Source: Bolinopsis microptera
Lineage: Eukaryota > Ctenophora > Tentaculata > Lobata > Bolinopsidae
Direction: 5' to 3'
Length of the DNA stretch: 64,000 nucleotides
Assembly: GCF_026151205.1 (NCBI RefSeq)
Contig: NC_087076.1
Coordinates: 18,091,419-18,155,418, forward strand
Below the pieces are notes generated by a model that did not search any database, was not told the DNA's origin, and saw only the letters and a program-made list of their open reading frames with translations. Numbering within the stretch: the stretch's first letter is position 1; each line of letters opens with the position of its first letter. The translations under genes and the position numbers were made by a program. Shown in pieces: positions 44,635-60,259 of the stretch.

Positions 44635-47631
44635 CTTTGGTTTAACCTTATTCGTACCTCAATAAACGATAATCTCTCTCTTGGTCTATGTAATATACAG
44701 GGTGGCCTGACTAATCTGGCAAAAACTCTCGAACTACAGGAGCTAATATTTCGCGAAAAGCTTGACATAATTGGAATTAATGAGACAAACCTTAAATCTG
44801 ATATAGACACTAGTACACTTAACTTCCCCTTAAACTTTGATTTTATAAGGTGTGATAGACCTAACGATAGAGGAAGAGGAGGGTGTGGTATATTGATCAA
44901 CCAAAATGTTAACCACAAATTACTCAATTTAGATATAACCTACTCTGATATTTCTAAAATCGAAGCTATATGGATACAACTCAAGGATGCCAATCTTTAC
45001 ATTTGCTGCTTCTACAGATCACAAAACTTTTGTCACCTAGATACTTTCCTTGATTATATGACTGAATGTATGATGAAACTTCAAGGTAAGAAAGTAATAT
45101 GGATTGGCGATGTTAATGTTAACCAAAACTCTTTATCTGATCTAGATTATAAAAAGTTAGATATAACAATGAAGCTCTTTGGAATGATACAGACTGTTAC
45201 AGGAATTACTAGAGTTGCAAACTTAGATGGTAGAATAACGCAGAGCACAATAGATGTTGTCATGACTAACTGTTACTCTAATTTCATGGAGTGTAAAGTA
45301 CTTGATGATAGAATAGGAGATCACCAAGCTCTCAAATGTGTTCTTGACTTTAAAGTCAATAAAGCTAGTAAATTCCAGAAGGTCCTTATCAGAGACCACT
45401 CCTTAAACAATCTAAAAGCCTTAAGCTATTCTCTGGGATCCTGCAGTAACTACAGTAATATTCTAAGCTGTACTAATGTAGACCATGCCCTAGATGGACT
45501 TAATCATCACATCCAGGAATCGTATGATAATTACTGTCCACCTAAACAGATTAAGTGTAATAGTAACTTTCTTTGTAATCCCTCTAAAGTACTGTTGGCA
45601 GAAATACGGAAGAAGAAGATGCTTTTCAGAAAGTATAAAAAGTGTTTAGGACAATTTAACAAATTCAAGTGTAAGTGTATTAATGGAATATGTAAATGCA
45701 GAAAAAGTGAACTACATAAGAAATGCTCTACTTCGTGGGATAACTATCGTCCCCAAAGAAACTATGTGACAAAATTATCCAAAGAAAACAGACGTACAAA
45801 TATTGTTCAGGACCTTACTGTGAAAAGTGCAAAAAACGATTTGAAAGGTATTTGGAAAACTATCAAACATGCTTCAAACTTACCTGGAAAAATAAGTAGC
45901 TCTTCCCCAAGCAACTTAAATGTTAATGGAGTTAACCTGCATTTTGCCACAGTTGGTACAATAATACAAGAATCAATTAAGGAAAAGGATTCAGACGACT
46001 TCCTAGAATATATGCCGCCTCCAACAGAGTGTAAACTCTCTGTATTCGAAGAGGTGACTGTTGAACAAGTAAAAGAATATATACTCAGTATACCATCAGA
46101 TAAATCGATTAACGATATCATGCCCATCAAAGTATATAAGTATATTATTCCCCAAATCATCGATCCAGTAGCTCATATTATAAACCTTAGTATGAAAAGT
46201 GGAACAATGCCGTTGGCATGTAAAATTGCATCAGTCACTCCAATTCTTAAAACTGGTGACCCTAATGATCCAAATAACTACCGGCCAATATCCATACTCC
46301 CCCTAATTGGAAAATGCATAGAATATTTTGTTAACCAACAGCTTACAGAGTATGTTGAAACAAATAAACTGCTTACCAACCATCAGTATGGATTTAGAAA
46401 AGATCATTCCACCACTTTTCTAATGCTTAATCTATTTGATAAAATATTTACGTCTAAGGAATCACAGAAGAAACCTGCAATTGTATTCTTAGATATTAAA
46501 AAGGCCTTTGACACAGTAAGCCATAATATTTTATTAAAAAAACTTAAGTATTATGGAGTTGATGGCTTTGTCATAAAGTGGTTCAAAAGCTACCTTGGGG
46601 ACAGAAAGCAGCACACCAAAATACGTGGTAATGTAAGCACATCACTCCCTGTTAAAACAGGTGTGCCACAGGGTAGCATATTAGGACCAATTCTATTTAG
46701 TTTATTCATAAATGATCTCAGTAGAAATTGCACACAATCTACTGTTTACTTATTTGCAGATGACAGTGCACTATATTTTGATAACATTTCCCGAGGCATA
46801 TATGAGAATGTAATTAAGGATATGAAAATTGTGTATGAATGGCTTAGAATCAACAAGCTGAGACTAAATGCTGCAAAATCTTCATTCATTGTATTTGATA
46901 GATCACCTAATCTGGACACGTTGTCAATCCCTCTGGATTTGGAAAAAGATTGCATATTTATAGAAGAAACTAAATCTCAAAAATATTTAGGTCTCATGAT
47001 AGACAATTTATTGAACTTTCAAGACCATATTGATTATGTGAAATCAAAAATTGCTAAAAGAATAGGGGCATTATACAGGTCGAAAAATCTTCTTCCACTG
47101 AAATATAGAAAAATGTTTGTAAATGCTCTTATGCTCCCCCAATTTGACTACCTGGATATAATATGGTGTAGGGCTGCCAAAACCAAACTTAATTCTCTTG
47201 ATATATTATACAAGAAAGTAGCAAAAATTGCTCTGGATGTTCATTGGCAGGAACCATCAGTAAATGTATATCGAAACATGAAGTGGTTACCCTTACACTT
47301 AAGAAGACAACTCCATCTATCAACGTATATGTATAAAATTCTTAATGAGGCTGCACCATCATCATTCACAGATAAATTTTCTTATGTATCCGGAGGATCA
47401 CGTGATGCTGAGAGGTGCAACCTTTATATTCACAAATCCAGAACACACAAAACCTTTACATATTTAGGTGCAAAATGTTGGAATACAATTCCAGAGAACA
47501 TAAGGACTATAGAATGTAGTGTAAAATTCTCACAATGTATGAAATCTAAATTTATGTCAGATGTAATTCAAGGAGTCTCATCCTATGCAATAAACAATAG
47601 TTTCGACTATTTCTACACTCTAGCTATGTGA
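44635..47631 (+). CDS. LINE ORF2: APE endonuclease and reverse transcriptase
   Basis: The frame is open from 44635 (after a TAG at 44632) to the stop before 47632, about 998 codons. The N-terminus is an APE-type endonuclease (LGLCNIQGGL, IIGINETNL, VIWIGDVNVN, TQSTIDVVMTN, GDHQAL). The middle is RT (YRPISILPLIGKCIE, YGFRKDHST, IVFLDIKKAFDTVSH, GVPQGSILGPILFSLFIND, catalytic LFADDSALYF). The C-terminus is of the usual LINE type. No ATG occurs in the frame before the endonuclease motifs, so translation may use a non-AUG start or reinitiation after ORF1 (stop at 44343). All catalytic motifs look intact. Confidence 0.9.
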   Translation, partial: LWFNLIRTSINDNLSLGLCNIQGGLTNLAKTLELQELIFREKLDIIGINETNLKSDIDTSTLNFPLNFDFIRCDRPNDRGRGGCGILINQNVNHKLLNLDITYSDISKIEAIWIQLKDANLYICCFYRSQNFCHLDTFLDYMTECMMKLQGKKVIWIGDVNVNQNSLSDLDYKKLDITMKLFGMIQTVTGITRVANLDGRITQSTIDVVMTNCYSNFMECKVLDDRIGDHQALKCVLDFKVNKASKFQKVLIRDHSLNNLKALSYSLGSCSNYSNILSCTNVDHALDGLNHHIQESYDNYCPPKQIKCNSNFLCNPSKVLLAEIRKKKMLFRKYKKCLGQFNKFKCKCINGICKCRKSELHKKCSTSWDNYRPQRNYVTKLSKENRRTNIVQDLTVKSAKNDLKGIWKTIKHASNLPGKISSSSPSNLNVNGVNLHFATVGTIIQESIKEKDSDDFLEYMPPPTECKLSVFEEVTVEQVKEYILSIPSDKSINDIMPIKVYKYIIPQIIDPVAHIINLSMKSGTMPLACKIASVTPILKTGDPNDPNNYRPISILPLIGKCIEYFVNQQLTEYVETNKLLTNHQYGFRKDHSTTFLMLNLFDKIFTSKESQKKPAIVFLDIKKAFDTVSHNILLKKLKYYGVDGFVIKWFKSYLGDRKQHTKIRGNVSTSLPVKTGVPQGSILGPILFSLFINDLSRNCTQSTVYLFADDSALYFDNISRGIYENVIKDMKIVYEWLRINKLRLNAAKSSFIVFDRSPNLDTLSIPLDLEKDCIFIEETKSQKYLGLMIDNLLNFQDHIDYVKSKIAKRIGALYRSKNLLPLKYRKMFVNALMLPQFDYLDIIWCRAAKTKLNSLDILYKKVAKIALDVHWQEPSVNVYRNMKWLPLHLRRQLHLSTYMYKILNEAAPSSFTDKFSYVSGGSRDAERCNLYIHKSRTHKTFTYLGAKCWNTIPENIRTIECSVKFSQCMKSKFMSDVIQGVSSYAINNSFDYFYTLAM

Positions 47632-47963
47632 CAACTGAAACAAATTTTATGGTGCTGGAGTTTTTGTCTGGTGGAAAGGCCCCCTGCATTATATGACCTA
47701 TTTCTAGAAGTATAGAACTTTAAACATCTCCTTTATTCGTTCCCATTTGTTATCATTGCCATTCTATTATTGTTCTATACTTCTTTGTGTATAACTGTAA
47801 ATAACATTACTAACGTAATTCCAAAGTGGGCATCTATGTAATCTTAATTGTTACCTTCATGCCCACAGTTCACTGTTAAATCATATCTTATTTTATCACT
47901 CATTAATTTATTACTCATTATGTTTTACAAACTATATCCTTATGTCCCTAGAAGGGTGTTCTG

Positions 47964-48920
47964 CTAACAGTTTTCGACTGACTTGAATGTCCTGCACAGC
48001 AGATTGAAGCTTCTTAAATTATTTTTTATTCTTATTGTATTGCTGTGTAAATTTGATTCTAATTCTAATTCTAATTCTAATTCTCTTCTCGGCCGGTTCT
48101 CTTCCATCACTCGGTTTATCACTCCCTCATCCATCTCTATATCCTCCTCGATTTGAAACAAAAGTTCCTCCTCATTCTTCCCTGGTTTTAGGGCTACGAC
48201 TCGCCAGGATCCCATCCAACTTAACTGCCCTCTTTAGCGCGGCCTCAAAATCTTGCACTCGTGACTTGATTAACTCGATCCCGATTTCATCCTTTAATAC
48301 CCCAGCTGTAAATACATCTAGCCTGATGGTCTTCTTGATCTCCTCCTCCTCCGGTGCATATGCCTCATCTGCCATGTCAGTGACTCTAGCTGCAAAATCC
48401 GAAATTGTCTCTTCCTCTTTCTGATGCATCTCAAGAAGTCTCTTCCTGCACCCGCCTTTGAATGCACATCACATAGCACCTCTGTCCTCCTCTCCAAACT
48501 CGCCTCTACATTTCTCTTCTCGTCCCGGGTTAATCGTAGGGTCTCCACTCTCCTCTGTGCCTTGGGGTCCAAGTACGTCATTATCATGTCCACCAAGTCT
48601 TCATCCAAGATGTCCGCAGCATTGGCAAATATTTTAAACCCGCTCAGGAAGGTTCTAAAGCTGTGTTTCCCCAGCACCAACATCCGAGGTTTCATTAATG
48701 GGTATTTCTTACCCGCTGCTCTGTTCGCTTCTCTGATTCTCCTCTTTTCGGTCTCCTTCTCCTGCCTAGCTTCTAGCTTACCCTCTCTGAATCCATCTCT
48801 TCTTAGCTGTGCTCCCTGCTGCCTCAATTCATCATATTGAGTCCTTAACTCTTCGTTTGCTAGCTCAGCCTCCTGCCGCGCTCTCATCATTACCTCATTA
48901 GCTATCTTTATCCCTGCCAA
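47964..48920 (-). pseudogene. Gag (capsid-like) region of the LTR element
   Basis: Three overlapping minus frames encode a charged helical segment (GIKIANEVMMRARQEAELAN), LGKHSFRTFLSGFKIFANAA, VDMIMTYLDPKAQRRVE, then ETISDFAARVTDMADEAYAP, ELIKSRVQDFEAALKRAVKL and INRVMEENRPRR. This is a retroelement gag pattern. One-base shifts occur near 48430 and 48190. It is cut by the LINE at 48085. Confidence 0.75.
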
Positions 48921-49118
48921 TTCCTCTCTCAGTGCCGCTTCCCTGACTCAAATTATTTGTTATATAGTAGTGTTGAAAGTATTAAAATAAAATACAAACA
49001 CTGTCTCTCTCTTCAACAGTTCCTCTCTCAGTGCCGCTTCCCTGACTCAAATTATTTGTTATATAGTAGTGTTGAAAGTATTAAAATAAAATACAAACAC
49101 TGTCTCTCTCTTCAACAG
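48921..49118. repeat. 99-bp direct duplication
   Basis: 48921-49019 and 49020-49118 are essentially identical, each starting TTCCTCTCTCAGTGCCGC and containing the 40-bp motif also seen at 40603 and, inverted, at 42336. Confidence 0.93.
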
Positions 49119-49335
49119 TGTACTAATTAAAATACAAACCCTGTCTCTCTCTTCAACAATGTACTAATTAAAATACAAACACTGTCTCTCTCTTCAATAA
49201 TGTACTAATTAAAATACAATCACTGTCTCCCTCTTCAACAATGTACTAATTAAAATACAAACACTGTCTCTCTCTTCAACAATGTACTAATTAAAATACA
49301 AACACTGTCTCTCTCTTCAACACTGTACTACTTAC
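49119..49335. repeat. 41-bp tandem repeat, about five copies
   Basis: Units start TGTACTAATTAAAATACAAA and end CTCTCTCTTCAACAA, period 41 bp; the copies decay toward 49400. Confidence 0.93.
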
Positions 49336-49756
49336 GATGCAAATATTATCCCACTCTTTAACAGTGTACGAATTAAAATGTAATAATTAAAATACCAAGT
49401 GTACAGGTCAAATGTAATAATTAAAGCTCTCGCTTATCAGCTCTCTACTGCTCGGTTTTTACTCTAATTGATAAATCAGTGTCTCACACCGTCACTCCAT
49501 GACTTAATCTCAGTCAGTTCCTCAAATTCAAATATTCGGACAGTCAATCCACCACTCTTTTCACAGAAAAGTAGTCCTAATTTCTTTCATCATAGAAAAT
49601 ACCATGCCCCGGCACCCCTCAAATTTCAAAACCCCTTCAAAACGTTTCAAGTTTTCAAATAATACACCGCTCTAATTCCCTACAAGTGACGTCACCACTC
49701 TCCGAATAACCTCTCTTCAACCTCCAATGCTAGCATCACCTGGGTCTTATTTATAT

Positions 49757-49842
49757 AATATCTCTTCCTCTATCTCTTCCTCTATCTCTTTCTCTATCTC
49801 TTCCTCTATCTCTTCCTCTATCTCTTCCTCTATCTCTTTCAT
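49757..49842. repeat. 12-bp microsatellite (CTCTTCCTCTAT)n
   Basis: About seven units in the LTR element leader. Confidence 0.95.
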
Positions 49843-50138
49843 GATATCACAATACGTAGCGCTACAAAACGAAAACAAGTCTGACACACTACAGAACGGT
49901 TCAGCAGGCAGCCACTCCCACTCCCAGTGACATAAATTTAAAAAGGGACTAGGAATCCAGTCTGGAAAGAAAAAACGGCTACCATATATTTTTAAAACGA
50001 CAACCATAAATTTTTCGGCCGGATAACGATTTCATTTTACTTTGCTAGTTATATTACAGAGGTTTAGTTATTCATTAGTATAGTTATTAATTCATTAGTA
50101 TAGTTATTCATAATTGCCAAAAGATTGTGAAAGAATTC

Positions 50139-50208
50139 CTTTCCGGGTCTCGGACTCGCGATCTGCTGATGTAGTACCGACGGATTAACCAACTAAGGCA
50201 CGATTCCA
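50139..50208 (-). repeat. tRNA-like (SINE head) sequence
   Basis: The minus strand reads TGCCTTAGTTGG (A-box like) followed, about 40 nt on, by CGCGAGTCCGAGACC (B-box like), with a GTACTACATCAGCAGATC arm between. This is the layout of a tRNA-derived SINE head; the 5' acceptor half does not pair convincingly, so it is not called a functional tRNA. Confidence 0.5.
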
Positions 50209-51014
50209 TGTACGCTTTTGTAATATTTACATATAGGTCTTCGCGCGTTCCTGCAACTACCATACTACCATACTACCAAACAGTCCATACTACCATACTG
50301 GTAGTAGGAAAATCTTGGATCCTGACAGGAATATCTTGGATTATTTGGTAACGCGCAAGTTAAGCGCAAGAACTAGGAATCTGCAGGAATCTGGCATTTG
50401 CGCTCGATTCGAACATCTTCTCGGATAAATATAGAATTAAAGTACAGTGCGCGGCGTTACAGTGTGTAACAACCGAGAGCGACTATTTAAAAGTTGATTT
50501 AATAATTTTGTTGACAAAAATTAGTCGGCGTGGCTATGGAAATTAATATGGCTAGGAATTAGATTCTTAGATTCCTCACTTTATGTCACTGGGCTCCCAC
50601 TGAGGCTCTGGTGGCTGAAAGTATGTCAAGTCTGCCGTCTTAAAACTTAAAATAAGACCCGGTTATCCTTGAATCAACTCATTAAAACACTCTCTCGAAC
50701 CAATCCCTCAACGGACGGACATATACTCCTCAAAATAACCCCTCATAACCTGTGCCTCTCCGGTATCTAACCCCATTTCCCCTCCATGATGAAAGAAACC
50801 CCAAAAATACCATTTAAACTCCACACTTCACCGAGCATTCCTTTACTGCTCTTGCACTGCACTAATCTAGCAACGGTAACTGACAACACTGTATAATATT
50901 ACGTCTACGTACATATTTACAAATACTCCTGACCTCTGTTGACTCACTCTCACATACTAAATAGTCTCCATTACCTTAATTAAAATACAAAACAAACTAT
51001 CCTATAATAAAATA

Positions 51015-51034
51015 GGATCCTACCGTTCGCGCCA
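51015..51034 (-). other. Candidate primer-binding site
   Basis: On the minus strand, two bases beyond the right LTR, TGGCGCGAACGGTAGGATCC begins with TGG as expected for pairing with a tRNA 3' CCA end. This fixes the right LTR as the 5' LTR. Confidence 0.6.
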
Positions 51035-51036
51035 CT

Positions 51037-52326
51037 TGTAAGCAGTGGACACTTGCTTCCCGGTTCGAAGTTTATTTGCATTTAATTAAGGGTTTGGACA
51101 ATGGAAACGAGCGTGATAATAAAGGGTAAACAAAGTTAAACTATGAAACAACACAATGAATAATTCGACAACCTCTACTTCAAATCCTAATTAACCAGAC
51201 TCGTATCGCCCATAAACGCTCAGCGATCTAGTGCTGCAACGTAAAACACGGATAGCACGGTCAACTCGCCTTGACCGTGCCTAATCTAGGTGCCCTGAAA
51301 TAACCACTGTCGATTCTAAACCTCTAACGACACGTTCCATCCGTGCTCACCAGGCCCCAACCATAACTGGTCCTGGTCCCTTACACTAGTCTGGTATCAA
51401 CCATGACCCTCTATCGAATAGGGCGAGAATGCAAACAAGGGGTATAATAAAGGTGCCCAAGGTACTTAACTGAACAATGAATAATCGAATATTTGCTCAA
51501 CCAACGCTTAGTCACTTAGACTCATATTGCCTCAAATGCTGTGCAACAAATTCCTAATTGCTCCGATTCATACTGCCTCAAATATTACGCAACCTACTTC
51601 CTGCCGTTAATCCTACTCTTAGTCTAGCTTTACCTATCTAAGTCAACCAGCGCTGACTCCCGCTCTGCCAGAGCCCAGTGTTGTCAAGACATCCCCTGGT
51701 GTCGGCCACAACCAAGCCTGATAACAGTAATTACGTAATGCTCCACTATTCTACGGCCGCCAATCTTATACTGACCACTATAACCATCTACCTAACTGAA
51801 CGACCTAACCTTAACAGGTTCTAGCTACAGAACCTGCCCGGTATCAAAATGACCCCCCCCCCCCCCTCGATCGGGCAAACTGGCACTCCTCTATCTCAAA
51901 AGGCTAATCGTATTTTCCTCTCGCCCCTGATAGTCTAAACAATCTACCATTTCCCGGGAATTGCAAACTGTCCTGTCGATAGCCACAACATTGTAACACT
52001 AGTATTCTGTAAACACTCCATAACTCAACCTCGTACTGACCCAAACATATGTTAAACTGACCTCTCTGCACTTAAACTGCAATAACTGTCGTATACTAAT
52101 ATATGCCCAAAATACTACCGTCACATACTGGACACCACGACCGCCTTATTATAATCATTACACTATCTACATATTACACAATATTACCCTAAATTCATCT
52201 CAATTAATCACTGCTTACACAACTTTACAAAATATGTTCTTTCATAGAACCTTACTATACTGGTACAATAATTTAATGGAAAATCTCTTACTATAGACCA
52301 TATCTCTTGCCCGGTCACGGCTTACA
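51037..52326 (-). repeat. Right (5') LTR
   Basis: TGTAAGC...GCTTACA. Near-identical to the left LTR at both ends but with about 180 bp of extra sequence after 51230, other rearranged sequence to about 51720, and a poly-C run at 51853. Confidence 0.88.
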
Positions 52327-52330
52327 CAAG

Positions 52331-53408
52331 ATTCCTTGTCAGCCTCAGGGTGGGAGATATCATGCTCTTCAGGGTTTGATTTAAGGTTTCTATAGAACTG
52401 CCTCTGGTTGTTTCCAAATAACTTGTTCTGGTGGAATCGTTCACATCTTTTGTTAAATCTCTTTATCTTAGCAGCTTTTGCACGGAGACGTTGCTTGAGC
52501 TCTTCGATGATGCATGGTATGCCCTTTTTCTTCAACAGGGGATGTCGTCTGTTAAGCCTTTCCAGTATTTTTTGTTTAAGGGCAGTACCTTTCTTCTTTT
52601 CCTCGAGATAAGAGATGTCTTTCCTAACTTGGGTAATCTTATCTTCGATTCTTCTTTTCCAGAGTGGCGTTTTCCGTTTCTCTGTATTCTTATTTGTAGG
52701 TTTTTCACCAAGTCTTTCACTGACTAAATGTGCTCCTGCTAGCAATAGAGTGTTGGTTTCAGTGATTGAAGAAGTATGAATCTCTGCTATACATGAGTTA
52801 ATGAGAGATGTTTCCTCCATAAGCTTCTTCCTGTTCACGTGTCTAAGAGGTTTGGTTTCTATCACTGATGGGTCTTCAAGGAGTGCATTAAGCCGTTCAG
52901 TGATTGCTTCCTTGTCTATATCAGGTACCATTGCGGTGGGGGTGAGTTCTTCAGCGGCGACAGTTGGGATACTTGCATCCCTCAATGTCCTGATAGCTTG
53001 GGAGACAGTGGGTAAGGCTTGACTTGTAATTGTACTTGTTGGAGTCTCTTCCACTACACTAGTTGGGAGTGTTCCTCGAATCTCCAGTAGTTCTATGTCT
53101 GAAAGGAGATTGTTATTTCTGATTGACCTTGCTTGGTCTGCCAATCTTTGTTCCGTACAGGTAAAGAGTCCAGCGTCATCCCACAGTGACCGGAGTCTCC
53201 TTCTGTAACCAGAGTGGGATGGTCGGCTCTGATAATACAGCGTCATGAGCTGTATGTTGTCCTCCTTGCTCCACGTGTGACGAGTGGAAGTCTCAGTGCG
53301 AGCCTTCCTCTCACGGCGAGCTGGAGGGGCGATGTTAGGTAGTTGATCCTGCTCTGTCCCATTAGTAGGGAGAGTAGGAGAGTTTGTAAAATTTGGGAGA
53401 GAATTCAT
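52331..53408 (-). CDS. R2-like retrotransposon ORF, N-terminal part with Myb-like domain
   Basis: Starts at ATG 53408. Residues about 45-105 form a Myb/SANT-like DNA-binding unit (HTWSKEDNIQLMTLYYQS, LRSLWDDAGLFT), typical of the N-termini of R2/NeSL elements. A Ser/Thr/Pro-rich linker follows, then a basic coiled segment (LKQKILERLNRRHPLLKKKG) and QRQFYRNL, the linker that normally leads into the RT. The frame runs into the LTR at 52326; beyond the insertion it resumes at 38106 in the same phase. Confidence 0.85.
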
Positions 53409-54919
53409 ATCATAACTGGGGGACTTAACACCCCCTAGAGAGTTGGCAGGGAAAACAGAGCACTGAGCGTTGCCCCGCGTCGCCCAGCTCCCCAGGTAGC
53501 TACCTCCTGGGTAGTAGACCCGTTAGTAACCATTTAACCCATGGCCACACATCCTTTCGCCACGAGTCCACAACTTAAGATTAGGGGACTTCTGCGGGTC
53601 AGTCCACGCCCGATAAGAAAACCACTAGGTGTCAATTGCACCTAGTCAAGATACCAAGAACTAGGAGAGAAGGATAACAGCTTTTTACAGACGAGAGGCA
53701 AGAAGGGGAATTAACTGGGGGACAAGTAACACCAAATACAAGGATATATATTAATATAATATAATTTCAATTACAATGTAATTACTAATACAATGGGTAT
53801 GGTAAGTGGTAACACTATAAATAGTAATTATTTACTAAGGATGGAGAATCTTTGCACCGGCAGTCTATGCTGCTATGATAACGAATAAATATATAATAAA
53901 GGGATAAATCTTAAAATACTGCTGTTTCAGTCACAGATACTTTTCTTGGTTTTTCCATTTTGTGCTTTTTTTTTTTTTTTTCTTTTTTGTTTTTAACTTT
54001 TTTTTGTAATTTTCTTTCTTTTTTTTTCCTTCCTAAACATGAATTTTAAGCAATTACAAAATCTCACGATAACATTAAATGATGTTGAGAAGGACAATAG
54101 AGCCTGAGGTTCCGGTGGTCTACAGGTGTTTCACCAGCTGTTTGGTCAAGTTCTAGCCCGTTACTTGGACTAGTAACGGGGGAACTAACAGTGTTAAAAG
54201 TTTAAACTTTGTACTATAACTGGACCTCAGGGAGATGGCATTTGGCAATGCCAGGGAGTGAGTAGCTCTTGCCAGCAGCCATCCAATGGACTGCTGCCGT
54301 TACCGACCCCGGGTGTGCTGACCACAAGTATCAGCCTCGGACCCACTACTCACTAGCTCTGGTGTTGAGTATGAGCTTGGTTGGACTATCAGAAGTGTTG
54401 GTTCTAAGCTTACATCTTTACACTTTGCTTCTTGGAGGATTAAAGCAGCAGTGTCTCGTATGGCATTGTGGCGCATGGAAACGTATCCACCTAATTTACA
54501 ATCAAGGGCATGGTAGACAGAATATTTTATATTTTCTTATACAAAGGCAAACAGCACACAATGTGATTGATGCAAAAACCTTACATTAAAATTCAGCACT
54601 ATTGCAAAACCAACACGAGATGGTGGTGTAAGTAAAATGGGAACAGATATATAAATAATAAATATCGCCTCACTTATGCATAGGTAGTAAGATTGGTAGA
54701 TTGGTGATGAAGAATATAATTTTCTTTTCCCACAAATTTTCTTTTCTTATTTAGGTGCATTATGCTGTTCTTTAAAACTAGGTCAGTCTTTGATGACGGC
54801 GGAAATGTACCTTTTTGGGATGTTTTAAGAGAGCTCTCCTTAGATTATTTTAATGCATGTTAAAAATGATAATAATGTAAATAAATACTATAATTTATTT
54901 ATTATTTATATTTTTATAG
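53409..54919. other. R2-like element 5' leader and region upstream of the CDK11 exon
   Basis: No coding sequence. 53490-53530 is GC-rich and structured (CCAGGTAGCTACC next to TCCTGGG). 54155-54182 holds a CCCGTTAC...GTAACGGG hairpin. A poly-T tract occurs at 53968-54030. 54618-54680 resembles 29277-29335, a dispersed repeat end. The CDK11 5' UTR exon must lie here or further upstream but was not identified. Confidence 0.4.
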
Positions 54920-54922
54920 GAG

Positions 54923-59732
<4,810 letters not shown>

Positions 59733-60259
59733 TGCTAACCAGAAACTACAAAAGTTGAAAATTTCATGATCAGACTACCCGTGTTGATAATCAAAGTATG
59801 AAGGCAGGATGAGTAAGGGCTCGCCACGTGCTCCAACAGTCAGACTCGCTCCGATCATATTTTAAACTTGAAGCCGCTCCGGAGTCTCCCTGCCTTCTGA
59901 TAAACTAGGCATTATTCAAGATAATTGTTGTTCATTTGAGGACAACGTGACAAGGAGATCAACAGACTGAGATTATTTGAAGAACGGTTTTATTAATTTC
60001 ATAATATGTATTGACCTATTATCAATTTCATTGAACAAAGTGATATTCATCTTCATATCAGCATATTTATGATCTAATTCTATAGCATCTTCTAAATACT
60101 GGCATATAAATGATATTATGATAAAATCAAGTTATTTAAATTATGAAAGTATTGAAAAGAAATAATAATGTAACCTAACTGGGACTGATACCCACCCATT
60201 ATAATTGTCTTAAAATGTAACATGTCCTTATCTACAAGAAAGTGAAATGATGTGATGAC
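59733..60259. other. Intergenic CDK11 / EXOSC9
   Basis: Holds the CDK11 3' UTR and the presumed EXOSC9 promoter. No canonical AATAAA is evident. Confidence 0.4.

Larger units (their letters stand above)
42330..48085 (+). mobile_element. CR1-like LINE, near full length, inserted into the LTR element's gag
   Basis: Two long ORFs (ORF1 42424-44343; ORF2 from about 44635 to 47631) and a 3' tail of short ATTCTA units at 48055-48085, as in CR1-group LINEs. The tail abuts the gag frame of the opposite-strand LTR element. The 5' edge lies between 42317 and 42376. The frames are uninterrupted, so this is the youngest-looking element in the window. Confidence 0.88.
38111..52326 (-). mobile_element. 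14.2-kb LTR retrotransposon inserted in the R2-like element; lacks RT/integrase
   Basis: Flanked by LTRs beginning TGTAAGC and ending GCTTACA and by a CAAG duplication. Orientation is minus, shown by the gag and protease frames and by a primer-binding site beside the right LTR. In minus order it has: 5' LTR, PBS, leader with repeats, gag capsid-like region, an inserted LINE, zinc knuckles, Copia-like gag remnant with protease, tandem arrays, 3' LTR. No reverse transcriptase, RNase H or integrase belonging to it is seen. All its own frames are broken, so it is non-autonomous or dead. Confidence 0.88.

Noticed and set aside
47640-47960. Further coding sequence after LINE ORF2
   Set aside because: Stops in all frames; treated as 3' UTR leading to the ATTCTA tail.
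53460-54200. HDV-like self-cleaving ribozyme at the 5' end of the R2-like element
   Set aside because: Hairpins are present, but I could not build the nested double pseudoknot; a covariance search would be needed.
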